Positions 42,821 through 51,079 of a stretch of 64,000 nt of DNA are shown here, in pieces. The DNA is from Streptomyces lydicus (GTDB taxonomy: Bacteria; Actinomycetota; Actinomycetes; Streptomycetales; Streptomycetaceae), in the NCBI RefSeq assembly GCF_000717345.1, contig NZ_JNZA01000033.1, forward strand, positions 17,338-81,337, given 5' to 3'. A model generated the notes under the pieces. The model was not told the origin of the DNA and did no database searches. It saw nothing but the letters and a program-made list of their open reading frames with translations. Numbering within the stretch: the stretch's first letter is position 1; the number at the start of each line of letters is the position of its first letter. The position numbers were made by a program, and so were the translations under genes.

Positions 42821-43756
42821 TTAGAAGTACCCCTCGCGCTTGCGGTCCTCCATGGCGGCCTCGGACATCTTGTCGTCGGCCCGCGTCGCGCCCCGCTCGG
42901 TGAGCCGGGACGCGGCGATCTCGGTGATCACGGCCTCGATGGTGTCGGCGTCGGAGTCGACGGCACCGGTGCAGGACATGTCACCGACGGTGCGGTAGCG
43001 CACCTGCCGGGTCTCCAGGTGCTCGCCCTCCTTGGGGCCGCCCCACTCGCCGGGCGCCAGCCACATGCCGTTGCGGGCGAAGACCTCGCGCTGGTGGGCG
43101 TAGTAGATGGCGGGCAGTTCGATCTTCTCGCGGGCGATGTACTGCCACACGTCGAGCTCGGTCCAGTTGGACAGCGGGAAGACCCGGACGTGCTCGCCGG
43201 GCGAGTGCCGGCCGTTGTAGAGCTGCCACAGCTCGGGGCGCTGCCGGCGCGGGTCCCAGCCGCCGAACTCGTCGCGCAGCGAGAAGACCCGCTCCTTGGC
43301 GCGCGCCTTCTCCTCGTCCCGGCGGCCGCCGCCGAAGACCGCGTCGAAGCGGTTCTTCTCGATGGCGTCCAGCAGCGGGACGGTCTGCAGCGGGTTGCGC
43401 GTGCCGTCGGGGCGTTCGCGCAGCTCACCGCGGTCGATGAAGTCCTGCACGGACGCGACGTGCAGCCGCAGGCCGTGCCGTTCGACCGCGCGGTCGCGGT
43501 AGTCGAGGACCTCGGGGAAGTTGTGCCCGGTGTCGACGTGCAGCAGCGAGAAGGGCACCGCGGCCGGCGCGAACGCCTTCAGCGCGAGGTGCAGCATGAC
43601 GATGGAGTCCTTGCCGCCGGAGAACAGGATCACCGGCCGCTCGAACTCGCCCGCCACCTCGCGGAAGATGTGCACACCCTCGGACTCCAGGGCGTCGAGG
43701 TGCGACAGCGCGTACGGGTTGTCGATGTCTCCGGGCACGGTGGCGACGGTGGTCAT
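42821..43756 (-). CDS. cysD: Sulfate adenylyltransferase subunit 2 (CysD)
   Basis: A 311-aa PP-loop ATP sulfurylase catalytic subunit. It has VILFSGGKDSIVMLHLALKA (PP-loop), LLHVDTGHNFPEVLDYRD, FGGGRRDEEKARAKER and FPLSNWTELDVWQYI. ATG 43756 overlaps the cysC stop by 4 bp (ATGA). It forms a complex with CysN, whose gene follows. The length is normal. Co-translation in the order cysC, cysD, cysN is expected. Confidence 0.96.
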   Translation of the reverse strand: MTTVATVPGDIDNPYALSHLDALESEGVHIFREVAGEFERPVILFSGGKDSIVMLHLALKAFAPAAVPFSLLHVDTGHNFPEVLDYRDRAVERHGLRLHVASVQDFIDRGELRERPDGTRNPLQTVPLLDAIEKNRFDAVFGGGRRDEEKARAKERVFSLRDEFGGWDPRRQRPELWQLYNGRHSPGEHVRVFPLSNWTELDVWQYIAREKIELPAIYYAHQREVFARNGMWLAPGEWGGPKEGEHLETRQVRYRTVGDMSCTGAVDSDADTIEAVITEIAASRLTERGATRADDKMSEAAMEDRKREGYF

Positions 43757-44286
43757 GCCAGTCCCCTCTCGGTGAGCAGCGCGTGCAACGCCGCGGCGGA
43801 CTCCTGCACGGTCTGGGTGTGCGACTCGATGCGCAGGTCGGGCGAGTCGGGAGCCTCGTACGGGTCGTCCACGCCGGTCAGACCGGAGATCTCCCCGGCC
43901 GCCTGCTTGGCGTACAGCCCCTTCACATCGCGCTCGGAGCACACCTCGACCGGAGTGGCCACGTGCACCTCCAGATACGCGGTGCCCTCCGTCTGGTGGC
44001 GCTTGCGCACCGCCTCACGGCTGTCCGCGTACGGCGCGATCACCGGCACCAGCGCCTTGACGCCGTTGCGGGCCAGCAGCTCGGCCACGAAGCCGATGCG
44101 CTGGACATTGGTGTGCCGGTCCTCGCGGGTGAAGCCGAGGCCGGCGGAGAGGAACTCGCGGATCTCGTCCCCGTCGAGCACCTCGACCCGGTGGCCCTCG
44201 CCGCGCAGCTTCGCGGCCAGCTCGCGCGCGAGGGTCGTCTTGCCCGCGCTCGGCAGACCGGTCAGCCAGATCGTGGCGCCCGTCAT
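43753..44286 (-). CDS. cysC: Adenylylsulfate kinase (CysC)
   Basis: A 177-aa APS kinase: IWLTGLPSAGKTTLARELA (P-loop), VLDGDEIREFLSAGLGFTRE and DVKGLYAKQAAGEISGLTGV. It makes PAPS from APS. ATG 44286 has AGGAGA five to six nucleotides upstream; an upstream ATG (44310) abuts the cysH stop. Since the neighbouring reductase has APS-reductase signatures, PAPS from CysC may serve sulfotransfer rather than assimilation, although this is inference. Confidence 0.95.
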   Translation of the reverse strand: MTGATIWLTGLPSAGKTTLARELAAKLRGEGHRVEVLDGDEIREFLSAGLGFTREDRHTNVQRIGFVAELLARNGVKALVPVIAPYADSREAVRKRHQTEGTAYLEVHVATPVEVCSERDVKGLYAKQAAGEISGLTGVDDPYEAPDSPDLRIESHTQTVQESAAALHALLTERGLA

Positions 44287-44309
44287 GGATATCTCCTGAT
44301 GCTCTGTCA

Positions 44310-44999
44310 TCAGTGCAGCCCGCACTCGGTCTTGTTGCTCCCGGCCCAGCGGCCGGCCCTGGCGTCCTCGCCCTCCAGCACCCGCCGGGTGCAGGGCGCG
44401 CAGCCGACGGAGGGGTAGCCGTCCATCAGCAGCGGGTTGGTGAGCACGCCGTGCTCGGCGACGTACGCGTCCACGTCCGCCTGCGTCCAGCGGGCGATCG
44501 GGGAGACCTTCACCTTCTGCCGCTTGGTGTCCCAGCCGACGACCGGGGTGTTCGCCCGGGTCGGCGACTCGTCCCGGCGCAGGCCCGTCGCCCAGGCGTC
44601 GTAGCCGGTCAGGCCCTCTTCGAGGGGCTTGACCTTGCGCAGGGCGCAGCACAGGTCGGGGTTGCGGTCGTGCAGCTTCGGTCCGTACTCGGCGTCCTGC
44701 TCGGCCACGCTCTGCCGTGGCGTCAGGGTGATGACGTTGACGTCCATCACCTCGGCCACCGCGTCCCGCGTCCCGATGGTCTCCGGGAAGTGGTAGCCGG
44801 TGTCCAGGAAGACCACGTCCACGCCCGGGAAGGCCCGCGAGGCCAGGTGCGCGACGACGGCGTCCTCCATCGAGGAGGTGACGCAGAAGCGCGGACCGAA
44901 GGTCTCGGCGGCCCAGGTGAGGATCTCCAGGGCGGAGGCGTCCTCCAGGTCGCGTCCCGCCTGCTCGGCGAGGTGCTGAAGGTCGGTGGTGGTGGTCAC
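44310..44999 (-). CDS. cysH: APS reductase (CysH, Fe-S type)
   Basis: A 229-aa PP-loop reductase. It has FCVTSSMEDAVVAHLA, VVFLDTGYHFPET, paired cysteines DLCCALRKVKPLEEGL and GCAPCTRRVLEGEDARAGRW (the CC...CxxC 4Fe-4S motif that distinguishes APS from PAPS reductases), and the catalytic tail TECGLH. It produces sulfite from APS. GTG 44999 has GGAGG six nucleotides upstream and overlaps the preceding small gene's stop (GTGA). Confidence 0.95.
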   Translation of the reverse strand: MTTTTDLQHLAEQAGRDLEDASALEILTWAAETFGPRFCVTSSMEDAVVAHLASRAFPGVDVVFLDTGYHFPETIGTRDAVAEVMDVNVITLTPRQSVAEQDAEYGPKLHDRNPDLCCALRKVKPLEEGLTGYDAWATGLRRDESPTRANTPVVGWDTKRQKVKVSPIARWTQADVDAYVAEHGVLTNPLLMDGYPSVGCAPCTRRVLEGEDARAGRWAGSNKTECGLH

Positions 45000-45178
45000 G
45001 GGGTACCTCCGTCGGAAGCGGCGGGCCCGGTGGCTCCGGGAGCCAGCAGGCCGAGGAACTTCAGCCGGAACGCCCGGCTGCAGGACCGGCATTCCCACGC
45101 CCCGTGGCCCTCCTCGGAAGGCAGCAGGTCCTCGTCCCCGCAGTACGGGCAGTAGAACGGCGCGGCGCGTTCGCTCAC
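44996..45178 (-). CDS. 60-aa zinc-ribbon protein of the sulfur operon
   Basis: A small protein with FYCPYCGDEDLLPSEEGHG and WECRSCSRAFRLKFLGL: two CxxC pairs, a zinc ribbon or possibly a small Fe-S/rubredoxin-like site. The GTG start overlaps the sulfite reductase stop and its own stop overlaps the cysH start (GTGA both times), so it is tightly co-translated. Comparable small genes are found in actinobacterial cys operons. It may assist electron or sulfur transfer between SirA and CysH, but no function is proven. Confidence 0.88.
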   Translation of the reverse strand: MSERAAPFYCPYCGDEDLLPSEEGHGAWECRSCSRAFRLKFLGLLAPGATGPAASDGGTP

Positions 45179-46872
45179 TTCAGCGCACCCTCTTCCGCGC
45201 GGGCGGCCCAGGTGGCGAAGCGCTCGCCGTCCTCGCGCTGCGCCTCGAAGTTGCGCAGCACCCGCTCGACGTAGTCGGGCAGTTCGTCCGCGGTGACCTT
45301 CAGGCCGCGGACCTTGCGGCCGAAGCCGGCCTCCAGGGCCAGTGCGCCGCCCAGGTGGACCTGGTAGCCCTCGACCTGCTGACCGTCCTTGTCGAGCACC
45401 AGCTGGCCCTTGAGGCCGATGTCCGCGACCTGGATGCGGGCGCAGGCGTTGGGGCAGCCGTTGAGGTTGATGGTGATCGGCTCCTGGAAGTCCGGCATCC
45501 GGCGCTCCAGTTCGTCGATGAGGGACGCGCCGCGGCCCTTGGTCTCGACGATCGCGAGCTTGCAGAACTCGATGCCGGTGCAGGCCATCGTGCCGCGCCG
45601 GAACGGCGAGGGGGTGACCTGGAAGTCCAGCGCCTCCAGCCCGGCGACCAGCGAGTCGACCTGGTCCTCCGCGACGTCGAGGATGATCATCTTCTGCTCG
45701 ACGGTCGTGCGCAGCCGGTCGGAGCCGTGCGCGCCGGCGAGTTCGGCGACCTTGGTGAGGGTGGTGCCGTCGACCCGGCCGACGCGCGGGGCGAAGCCCA
45801 CGTAGAAACGGCCGTCCTGCTGCGGGTGCACGCCGATGTGGTCGCGCCACTTCGAGAGCGGCTGCGCCGGCGCCGGGCCGTCGACCAGCTTGCGCTCCAG
45901 GTACTCGTCCTCCAGCACCTGGCGGAACTTCGCCGGGCCCCAGTCGGCCATCAGGAACTTCAGCCGGGCGCGGTTGCGCAGCCGGCGGTAGCCGTAGTCA
46001 CGGAAGATCCCGACCACGCCGGCCCACACATCGGGCACCTCGTCGAGCGGGACCCAGGTGCCCAGGCGCTGGGCGAGCTTGGGGTTGGTGGACAGGCCGC
46101 CGCCGACCCACAGGTCGAAGCCGGGGCCGTGCTCGGGGTGGACGACGCCGACGAACGCCACGTCGTTGATCTCGTGGACCACGTCCTGCACCGGCGAGCC
46201 GGAGATCGCGGTCTTGAACTTGCGCGGCAGGTTGGAGAATTCCTTGCTGCCGATGTAGCGCTCGTGGATCTCGTCCACGGCCGGGGTGCCGTCGATGATC
46301 TCGTCCGCCGCGATGCCGGCCACCGGGGAGCCGATGATCACTCGCGGGCAGTCGCCGCACGCCTCGGTCGTGGAGAGGCCGACGCCCTCCAGCTTCTCCC
46401 AGATGGCGGGGACGTCCTCGATGCGGATCCAGTGCAGCTGGATGTTCTGCCGGTCGGTGATGTCCGCGGTGCCGCGGGCGTACTGGTCGGAGACCTCGCC
46501 GATGGCACGCAGCTGCGCCACGGTCAGCTGCCCGCCGTCGACGCGGACCCGCAGCATGAAGTACTTGTCCTCCAGCTCCTCCGGCTCCAGGACCGCGGTC
46601 TTGCCGCCGTCGATGCCGGGCTTGCGCTGGGTGTACAGACCCCACCAGCGCATCCGCCCGCGCAGGTCGTTGGGGTCGATCGAGTCGAAGCCGGCCTTGG
46701 CGTAGATCGTCTCAATGCGTGTCCGCACATTGAGACCGTCGTCGTCCTTCTTGAACTGCTCGTTGCCGTTCAGGGGCGTGAAGTGACCTACGGCCCACTG
46801 GCCCTCGCCGCGGTGGCGTCCGGCCTTGCGGCGGGTCGTGGCGGCTGCGGGGGATTCCGGGGTGGCGGCCAT
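45175..46872 (-). CDS. sir: Ferredoxin-dependent sulfite reductase (SirA/NirA type)
   Basis: A 565-aa siroheme/4Fe-4S enzyme reducing sulfite to sulfide. Two ferredoxin-like half domains (VDGGQLTVAQLRAIGEVS and the second repeat at VGRVDGTTLTKVAELA) and two catalytic repeats are visible. Cluster ligands are CTGIEFC (Cys-x5-Cys) and NGCPNACA (Cys-x3-Cys). WWGLYTQRKPG and TTEACGDCPR contain the Tyr and Cys that are crosslinked in the mycobacterial homologue. It is the first gene of the operon after a leader peptide. A nitrite-reductase role is less likely given the cys context. Confidence 0.94.
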   Translation of the reverse strand: MAATPESPAAATTRRKAGRHRGEGQWAVGHFTPLNGNEQFKKDDDGLNVRTRIETIYAKAGFDSIDPNDLRGRMRWWGLYTQRKPGIDGGKTAVLEPEELEDKYFMLRVRVDGGQLTVAQLRAIGEVSDQYARGTADITDRQNIQLHWIRIEDVPAIWEKLEGVGLSTTEACGDCPRVIIGSPVAGIAADEIIDGTPAVDEIHERYIGSKEFSNLPRKFKTAISGSPVQDVVHEINDVAFVGVVHPEHGPGFDLWVGGGLSTNPKLAQRLGTWVPLDEVPDVWAGVVGIFRDYGYRRLRNRARLKFLMADWGPAKFRQVLEDEYLERKLVDGPAPAQPLSKWRDHIGVHPQQDGRFYVGFAPRVGRVDGTTLTKVAELAGAHGSDRLRTTVEQKMIILDVAEDQVDSLVAGLEALDFQVTPSPFRRGTMACTGIEFCKLAIVETKGRGASLIDELERRMPDFQEPITINLNGCPNACARIQVADIGLKGQLVLDKDGQQVEGYQVHLGGALALEAGFGRKVRGLKVTADELPDYVERVLRNFEAQREDGERFATWAARAEEGALK

Positions 46873-47084
46873 GGATGTACGTCCTTCTGGGCGGGCTCAA
46901 GGGATCGGGACCGGCGCCGGAGACCCATGCTGACCTGCGCGGACATACCGAAAGGCGGCGCGTGGCGACGCGTCGGAGGTCTGCGGGGAAAGGGGGTCTC
47001 AGCGCGTCCGCGACGATGGGGACGGCGGGGTGATCGGTGGTGCTGGGTGCTGTGCGGGGCCGCGGGCCCCGTCTGGGTACAGCC
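46873..47084 (-). promoter_or_regulatory. 212-nt leader between leader peptide and sulfite reductase
   Basis: No further gene seen. On the minus strand it holds the GGGGCC hairpin and GC-rich complementary stretches that could form alternative structures, and AGAAGGACG just before the sulfite-reductase ATG as ribosome-binding site. Confidence 0.5.
47056..47070 (-). promoter_or_regulatory. Hairpin following the cys leader peptide
   Basis: GGGGCC / GGCCCC around a 3-nt GCG loop, 14 nt beyond the leader-peptide stop on the minus strand. Together with the leader it forms an attenuator-like arrangement; no T-tract is seen. Confidence 0.5.
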
Positions 47085-47168
47085 TCAGCCCGCCCGACAA
47101 ATGGCGCTGGACATGCGGCCGAGGTCGACGTGCCGCCGACTCACCAAGGCAATTCCAGCTCGAGACAT
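47085..47168 (-). CDS. 27-codon cys-operon leader peptide
   Basis: Starts MSRAGIALVSRRHVDLGR and ends MSSAICRAG, with a Cys codon four codons before the stop. The VSRRHVDLGR core is the hallmark of the short putative leader peptides found upstream of cysteine and sulfur genes in actinobacteria. It lies 212 nt before the sulfite reductase start, with a hairpin in between. Likely senses Cys-tRNA charging to tune the whole sulfur operon; the mechanism is inferred from family knowledge. Confidence 0.85.
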   Translation of the reverse strand: MSRAGIALVSRRHVDLGRMSSAICRAG

Positions 47169-47278
47169 GACGGAAGCCTGGCATGTCGCTCTCCGGCCAG
47201 TCCACCGTTATCCAGAATACGGACACCTTCGTCCCGCACTGCGAGACGGTGTGGCGTCGGTCACGCTCCCGCGGAGGG

Positions 47279-47878
47279 CTACGGCGTTCCGTCCGCGTCC
47301 GGCGTGCGCGGTCCCGCGCCTGGCCAGGGGCCCGGCGTCGGCACGTCGGGCTCGTCGGTCACCGTGGTGTCGTACACCCGGAATCCGCGCCGCCGGTAGT
47401 TGTCCATCGCGTACGGGCCGTCCTTGCTGCAGGTGTGCACCCAGACCCGTTTCGTCGGGGTGTGGCCCGGCCACCGTTCGGCCAGGTCCCAGGCCCGCTC
47501 GGTCCCGTACGTCAGCAGGTGCCCGCCGATCCGGCGCCCCCGGAAAGCCGGCACGAGCCCGAAGTAGGCGATCTCCACGGAGCCGTCCGGCCCGGCCGCG
47601 AGCTCGACGAAACCGGCGGGCGTGCCGCGCTCGTACGCCACCCAGGTCTCCACGCCCGGCTGCCCGAGGTACTCCGCCCACTGTGCGTACGACCACGTCA
47701 GCCGGTCGGTCCAGGTCACGTCCCCGCCGACCGCCGTATAGAGGAAGCGGCTGAATTCCGGCGAAGGCACCTCGGACCGGATGATACGGACGCCCTGCTC
47801 GGCCGGCGGCTCCTGTGCGGGCGGCACGTCGGCGCGCGAGGTCTGTTCGAGGTACCACGTGGTGACCGAGATGCTCAT
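47279..47878 (-). CDS. GNAT-family N-acetyltransferase
   Basis: A 199-aa acetyltransferase. Residues about 30-170 form the GNAT fold: WVAYERGTPAGFVELAAGPD, VEIAYFGLVPAFRGRRIGGH (acetyl-CoA binding R-x-x-G-x-G/A-like), then VWVHTCSKDGPYAMDNYRRR. A Pro-rich tail follows. The start gives MSISVTTWYLEQTSRADVPP. It stands alone between the cys leader and the sortase. The substrate is unknown. Confidence 0.88.
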   Translation of the reverse strand: MSISVTTWYLEQTSRADVPPAQEPPAEQGVRIIRSEVPSPEFSRFLYTAVGGDVTWTDRLTWSYAQWAEYLGQPGVETWVAYERGTPAGFVELAAGPDGSVEIAYFGLVPAFRGRRIGGHLLTYGTERAWDLAERWPGHTPTKRVWVHTCSKDGPYAMDNYRRRGFRVYDTTVTDEPDVPTPGPWPGAGPRTPDADGTP

Positions 47879-48081
47879 GCGGCCAGCACATCACACCGGG
47901 GCGGGGCGCCCGGGCCCGGCCCGGCAGCCCCTGGGCGGGGGCGGTCGCCGCCGGGCAGCCCGGACGTCCGGATCGTGAGACACCGGCTCACCGCCTGGAA
48001 TGTCGCGCTCCGCCCGGCGGCCCGGTCCGCCGCCGTGACGGTCTCCGGCCGGGCGGCACGCCCCCTCGTGCGGTGGCTGGA

Positions 48082-48774
48082 TCAGGTGGCCGGCCCCGCC
48101 GTCATCCTGGCGAACACCACCACATTGCCCGCGTAGCCGGTGTCCGGCGAGTAGCTGCCGCCGCAGGTCAGGACGCGCAGCTCGGGGCGCCCGGTGTCGG
48201 CGTAGACCTTGCGGGCCGGGAAGTTCCGCTTGTCGAAGACCTGGACGCCGTAGACCTCGAAGACCGCGGTCCGCCCGTCCTCGCGGGTCACCCGGATCGT
48301 CCGGCCCTTCTCCAGGGCGCCCAGACCGTAGAAGACGGCCGGCCCGCTGCGGTTGTCGACATGCCCGACGAGGACGGCGGTGCCGCGTTCGCCCGGCGAC
48401 GGCGCGCCCTCGTACCAGCCCGCCAGATCGGGGTCCTCGGCCGGCGGCGCCTCGATCCAGCCGTCCCGGTCCAGGCCCAGCGGCAGCACCGGGGCGGAGA
48501 CCGCGAGCGAGGGGATCGTCACGCGGGACGGCGCGGAGCGGGGCAGCGGCGCCGGGGGCGGACCGGCCGGCGGGGCGTCGCCGGGGAAGAGGGAAACGGC
48601 GGCACCCGGCTGCGGGGGCCCGTCCGCCTCGTCGGACAGCCCGTGCCGGAGCATGCCGAAGCCGACCAGGCCGACCACGGCGAGCACGCCCCACCGGGGC
48701 CGGCCCGCGGCGGCCGGCGCCGGCGCGGACGCCTCCGCCTTCGGCGGCGCCTCCGGCTGGTCCGTGGCGCTCAT
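48082..48774 (-). CDS. Class F sortase
   Basis: A 230-aa membrane-anchored transpeptidase. N-terminal membrane segment WGVLAVVGLVGFGMLRHG, Pro-rich linker, then the sortase barrel: VLPLGLDRDGWIEAPP, AVLVGHVDNRSGPAVFYGLG (catalytic His), LRVLTCGGSYSPDTGY (catalytic Cys) and NVVVFARM (catalytic Arg). It is expected to attach or process surface proteins outside the membrane. No LPxTG-type substrate is encoded next to it. Divergent from the RsbQ-like operon. Confidence 0.92.
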   Translation of the reverse strand: MSATDQPEAPPKAEASAPAPAAAGRPRWGVLAVVGLVGFGMLRHGLSDEADGPPQPGAAVSLFPGDAPPAGPPPAPLPRSAPSRVTIPSLAVSAPVLPLGLDRDGWIEAPPAEDPDLAGWYEGAPSPGERGTAVLVGHVDNRSGPAVFYGLGALEKGRTIRVTREDGRTAVFEVYGVQVFDKRNFPARKVYADTGRPELRVLTCGGSYSPDTGYAGNVVVFARMTAGPAT

Positions 48775-48968
48775 CGCTCACCTCCCGGGGCCGCGCGCCC
48801 CGGGGTGCACGGGTCCCCTCCGGCACGCTAGGCGCGGCCCGGCGCGGCGGCGACGGCAGCGGCCCGAACGGGTGACGGCAGCAGCCCGTGCACCGGGCCT
48901 CCGGCCGGAGCGGAACCGGGTGCTCCACGGGGGTTGGCCCACCAGCCGGAGCTGGCAGGATGACGGGC

Positions 48969-49772
48969 ATGGACATCCTGCGCAGGAACAACGTCACCGT
49001 CACCGGCAACCCGCACGGGCCGGTGGTGGTGCTGGCCCACGGGTTCGGCTGTGACCAGAACATGTGGCGCCTGACCGTGCCTGCCCTGGCCGAGGACTAC
49101 CGGGTGGTGCTGTTCGACTACGTCGGCTCGGGCCGCTCGGACCTCACCGCGTTCTCGGCGGAGCGCTACGCGTCCCTGGACGGCTACGCCCGCGACGTGG
49201 TGGAGGTGTGCGAGGCGCTCGACCTGCGCGACGCGGTGTTCGTGGGGCACTCGGTCAGCGCGATGACCGGAGTGCTGGCCGCCCGGCAGGCGCCGGAGCG
49301 CATCGGGGCACTGGTGATGGTCGCGCCGTCCCCGCGCTACATCGACGACGAGGGCTACCGCGGCGGGTTCGACGAGCAGGACATCGACGAGCTGCTGGCG
49401 TCGCTGGAGTCGAACTACCTGGGCTGGTCGTCCGTGATGGCGCCAGTGATCATGGGGAACCCCGAGCGCCCCGAACTGGCCGAGGAGTTGACCAACAGCT
49501 TCTGCGCCACCGACCCGGAGATGGCACGCATCTTCGCCCGCACCACCTTCCTGTCGGACTCCCGCGACGACCTGAAGAGCGTCGTGGTCCCGACGCTGGT
49601 ACTGGAATGCACCGAGGACGCCATCGCACCCCGGGAGGTGGGCGCCTTCGTGCACCGGTCCGTCCCCGGCTCGACGCTGGTCACCCTGGACGCCACCGGG
49701 CACTGCCCGCAGCTGTCCGCCCCCGAGGCCACCAACGAGGCAATCACCGCCTTCCTGGCCGGACGCCGATGA
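48969..49772 (+). CDS. RsbQ-like alpha/beta-hydrolase (stress-signalling cofactor)
   Basis: A 267-aa hydrolase closely resembling RsbQ/DLK2/KAI2-type proteins: starts MDILRRNNVTVTGNPHGPVV, then LAHGFGCDQNMW, nucleophile Ser95 in VGHSVSA, Asp217 in CTEDAIAP and His245 in DATGHCPQ. In Bacillus, RsbQ activates the PAS-phosphatase RsbP. Here the next gene is exactly such a phosphatase with a 4-bp overlap. ATG 48969 is chosen; ATG 48960 is equally supported. It likely generates or senses a small ligand that is passed to the PAS domain. Confidence 0.88.
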   Translation: MDILRRNNVTVTGNPHGPVVVLAHGFGCDQNMWRLTVPALAEDYRVVLFDYVGSGRSDLTAFSAERYASLDGYARDVVEVCEALDLRDAVFVGHSVSAMTGVLAARQAPERIGALVMVAPSPRYIDDEGYRGGFDEQDIDELLASLESNYLGWSSVMAPVIMGNPERPELAEELTNSFCATDPEMARIFARTTFLSDSRDDLKSVVVPTLVLECTEDAIAPREVGAFVHRSVPGSTLVTLDATGHCPQLSAPEATNEAITAFLAGRR

Positions 49773-51079
49773 TGTGCCGGATCGGGCAGGAGCCCGACCC
49801 GCAGGGGGCCGATGGCGCGCGGACACCGGACGCGGCGTTCGCGGCGCTGCTGGAGGACAGCGCCGAGGAGCTGTACGAGACCGCGCCGTGCGGCTATCTG
49901 TCCACGCTGATGGACGGCACCGTCGTCAAGCTCAACACCACGCTGCTGAACTGGCTCGGGGTGGAGCGGGACGCGGTGGTGGGCCGGAGGCGGTTCACCG
50001 ATCTGCTGACCGTGGGCGGCAAGCTCTACCACGAGACGCACTTCGCGCCGCTGCTGCGCATGCAGGGCGAGATCAGCGGGATAGCCCTGGAGATCAAGCA
50101 GACCGGCGGGGCCCGGATGCCGGTCCTGGTGTCCTCCGTGGTCAAGTACGGCAGCACCGGTGAGCCGCTGCTGATCCGCACCACCCTCTTCGACGCCCGC
50201 GACCGACGCGCCTACGAGGAAGAGCTGCTGCGCCGCCGCCGGGCCGCCGAGGAGGCCACGCGGCAGGCCGAGGCCGACCGCGCCCGGCTGCAGGACGCGC
50301 TCGCCGCGCTCCAGCAGGCCCTGCTGCCCTCGACGCTCCCCGAGGTGCCCGGCCTGGAGACGGCCGCGCACTACCACACCGCGTCCCCCGACCAGCTCGG
50401 CGGCGACTTCTACGACGTGTTCGCCGTGGACGGCAAGCGCTGGGCGTTCTTCCTGGGCGACGTGTGCGGCAAGGGCCCCAAAGCCGCGGCGGTGACCTCG
50501 CTGACCCGCTACACGCTGCGCGCCGCGGCCCTCCACGACCCCGACCCGGTCGCCGCGCTGTCCACCCTCAACACGGTGCTGCACGAGCGCTACTCCGGCG
50601 GCGACCCGCGCTACTGCACCGCCATCTTCGGCATCGTCGAACCCGACCCCGACAGCGGCCACGTCACCGTGAGCCTGGCCTCCGGCGGACACCCCCCGGC
50701 GCTGGTCCTGCGCGCCGACGGCACCAGCGACTTCCTGCCCACCCCCGGCGGCCTGCTGGTCGGCATCCTGCCCGCCCCGCGCTTCACCACCGCCACCACC
50801 ACGCTCGCCCCGGGCGACACGCTCCTGCTCTACACCGACGGGCTCACCGAGGCCCGCACCGGCGCGGACCGGACCGCCCTGTACGGCGACGAGGCGCTGC
50901 GCGCCTTCGGCGCCGGCCACGCCGGAAAGCCGCCGCAGGCCGTCATCCGCGCCCTCATCGGTCTGCTGGACGGCTTCGGCGACGGGCTCGACGACGACAC
51001 CGCGCTGCTCGCCCTCGGCGCCCCGGCCGGCCCCCGTCCCACCGCAACCCCCGTCCCCGCAACGAAGAACACGCGATGA
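49769..51079 (+). CDS. PAS-domain PP2C/SpoIIE-type phosphatase (RsbP-like)
   Basis: A 436-aa regulator. The PAS domain (about 30-150) includes APCGYLSTLMDGTVVKLNTT and LLNWLGVERDAVVGRRRFTD. A basic coiled coil follows (about 152-190, EEELLRRRRAAEEATRQAEA), then a SpoIIE phosphatase domain with QLGGDFYDVFAV, FLGDVCGKG, TLLLYTDGLTEAR and DDDTALLAL (metal ligands present). The ATG overlaps the hydrolase TGA, and its own TGA overlaps the STAS ATG. It probably dephosphorylates the STAS protein encoded next. Confidence 0.9.
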   Translation: MMCRIGQEPDPQGADGARTPDAAFAALLEDSAEELYETAPCGYLSTLMDGTVVKLNTTLLNWLGVERDAVVGRRRFTDLLTVGGKLYHETHFAPLLRMQGEISGIALEIKQTGGARMPVLVSSVVKYGSTGEPLLIRTTLFDARDRRAYEEELLRRRRAAEEATRQAEADRARLQDALAALQQALLPSTLPEVPGLETAAHYHTASPDQLGGDFYDVFAVDGKRWAFFLGDVCGKGPKAAAVTSLTRYTLRAAALHDPDPVAALSTLNTVLHERYSGGDPRYCTAIFGIVEPDPDSGHVTVSLASGGHPPALVLRADGTSDFLPTPGGLLVGILPAPRFTTATTTLAPGDTLLLYTDGLTEARTGADRTALYGDEALRAFGAGHAGKPPQAVIRALIGLLDGFGDGLDDDTALLALGAPAGPRPTATPVPATKNTR

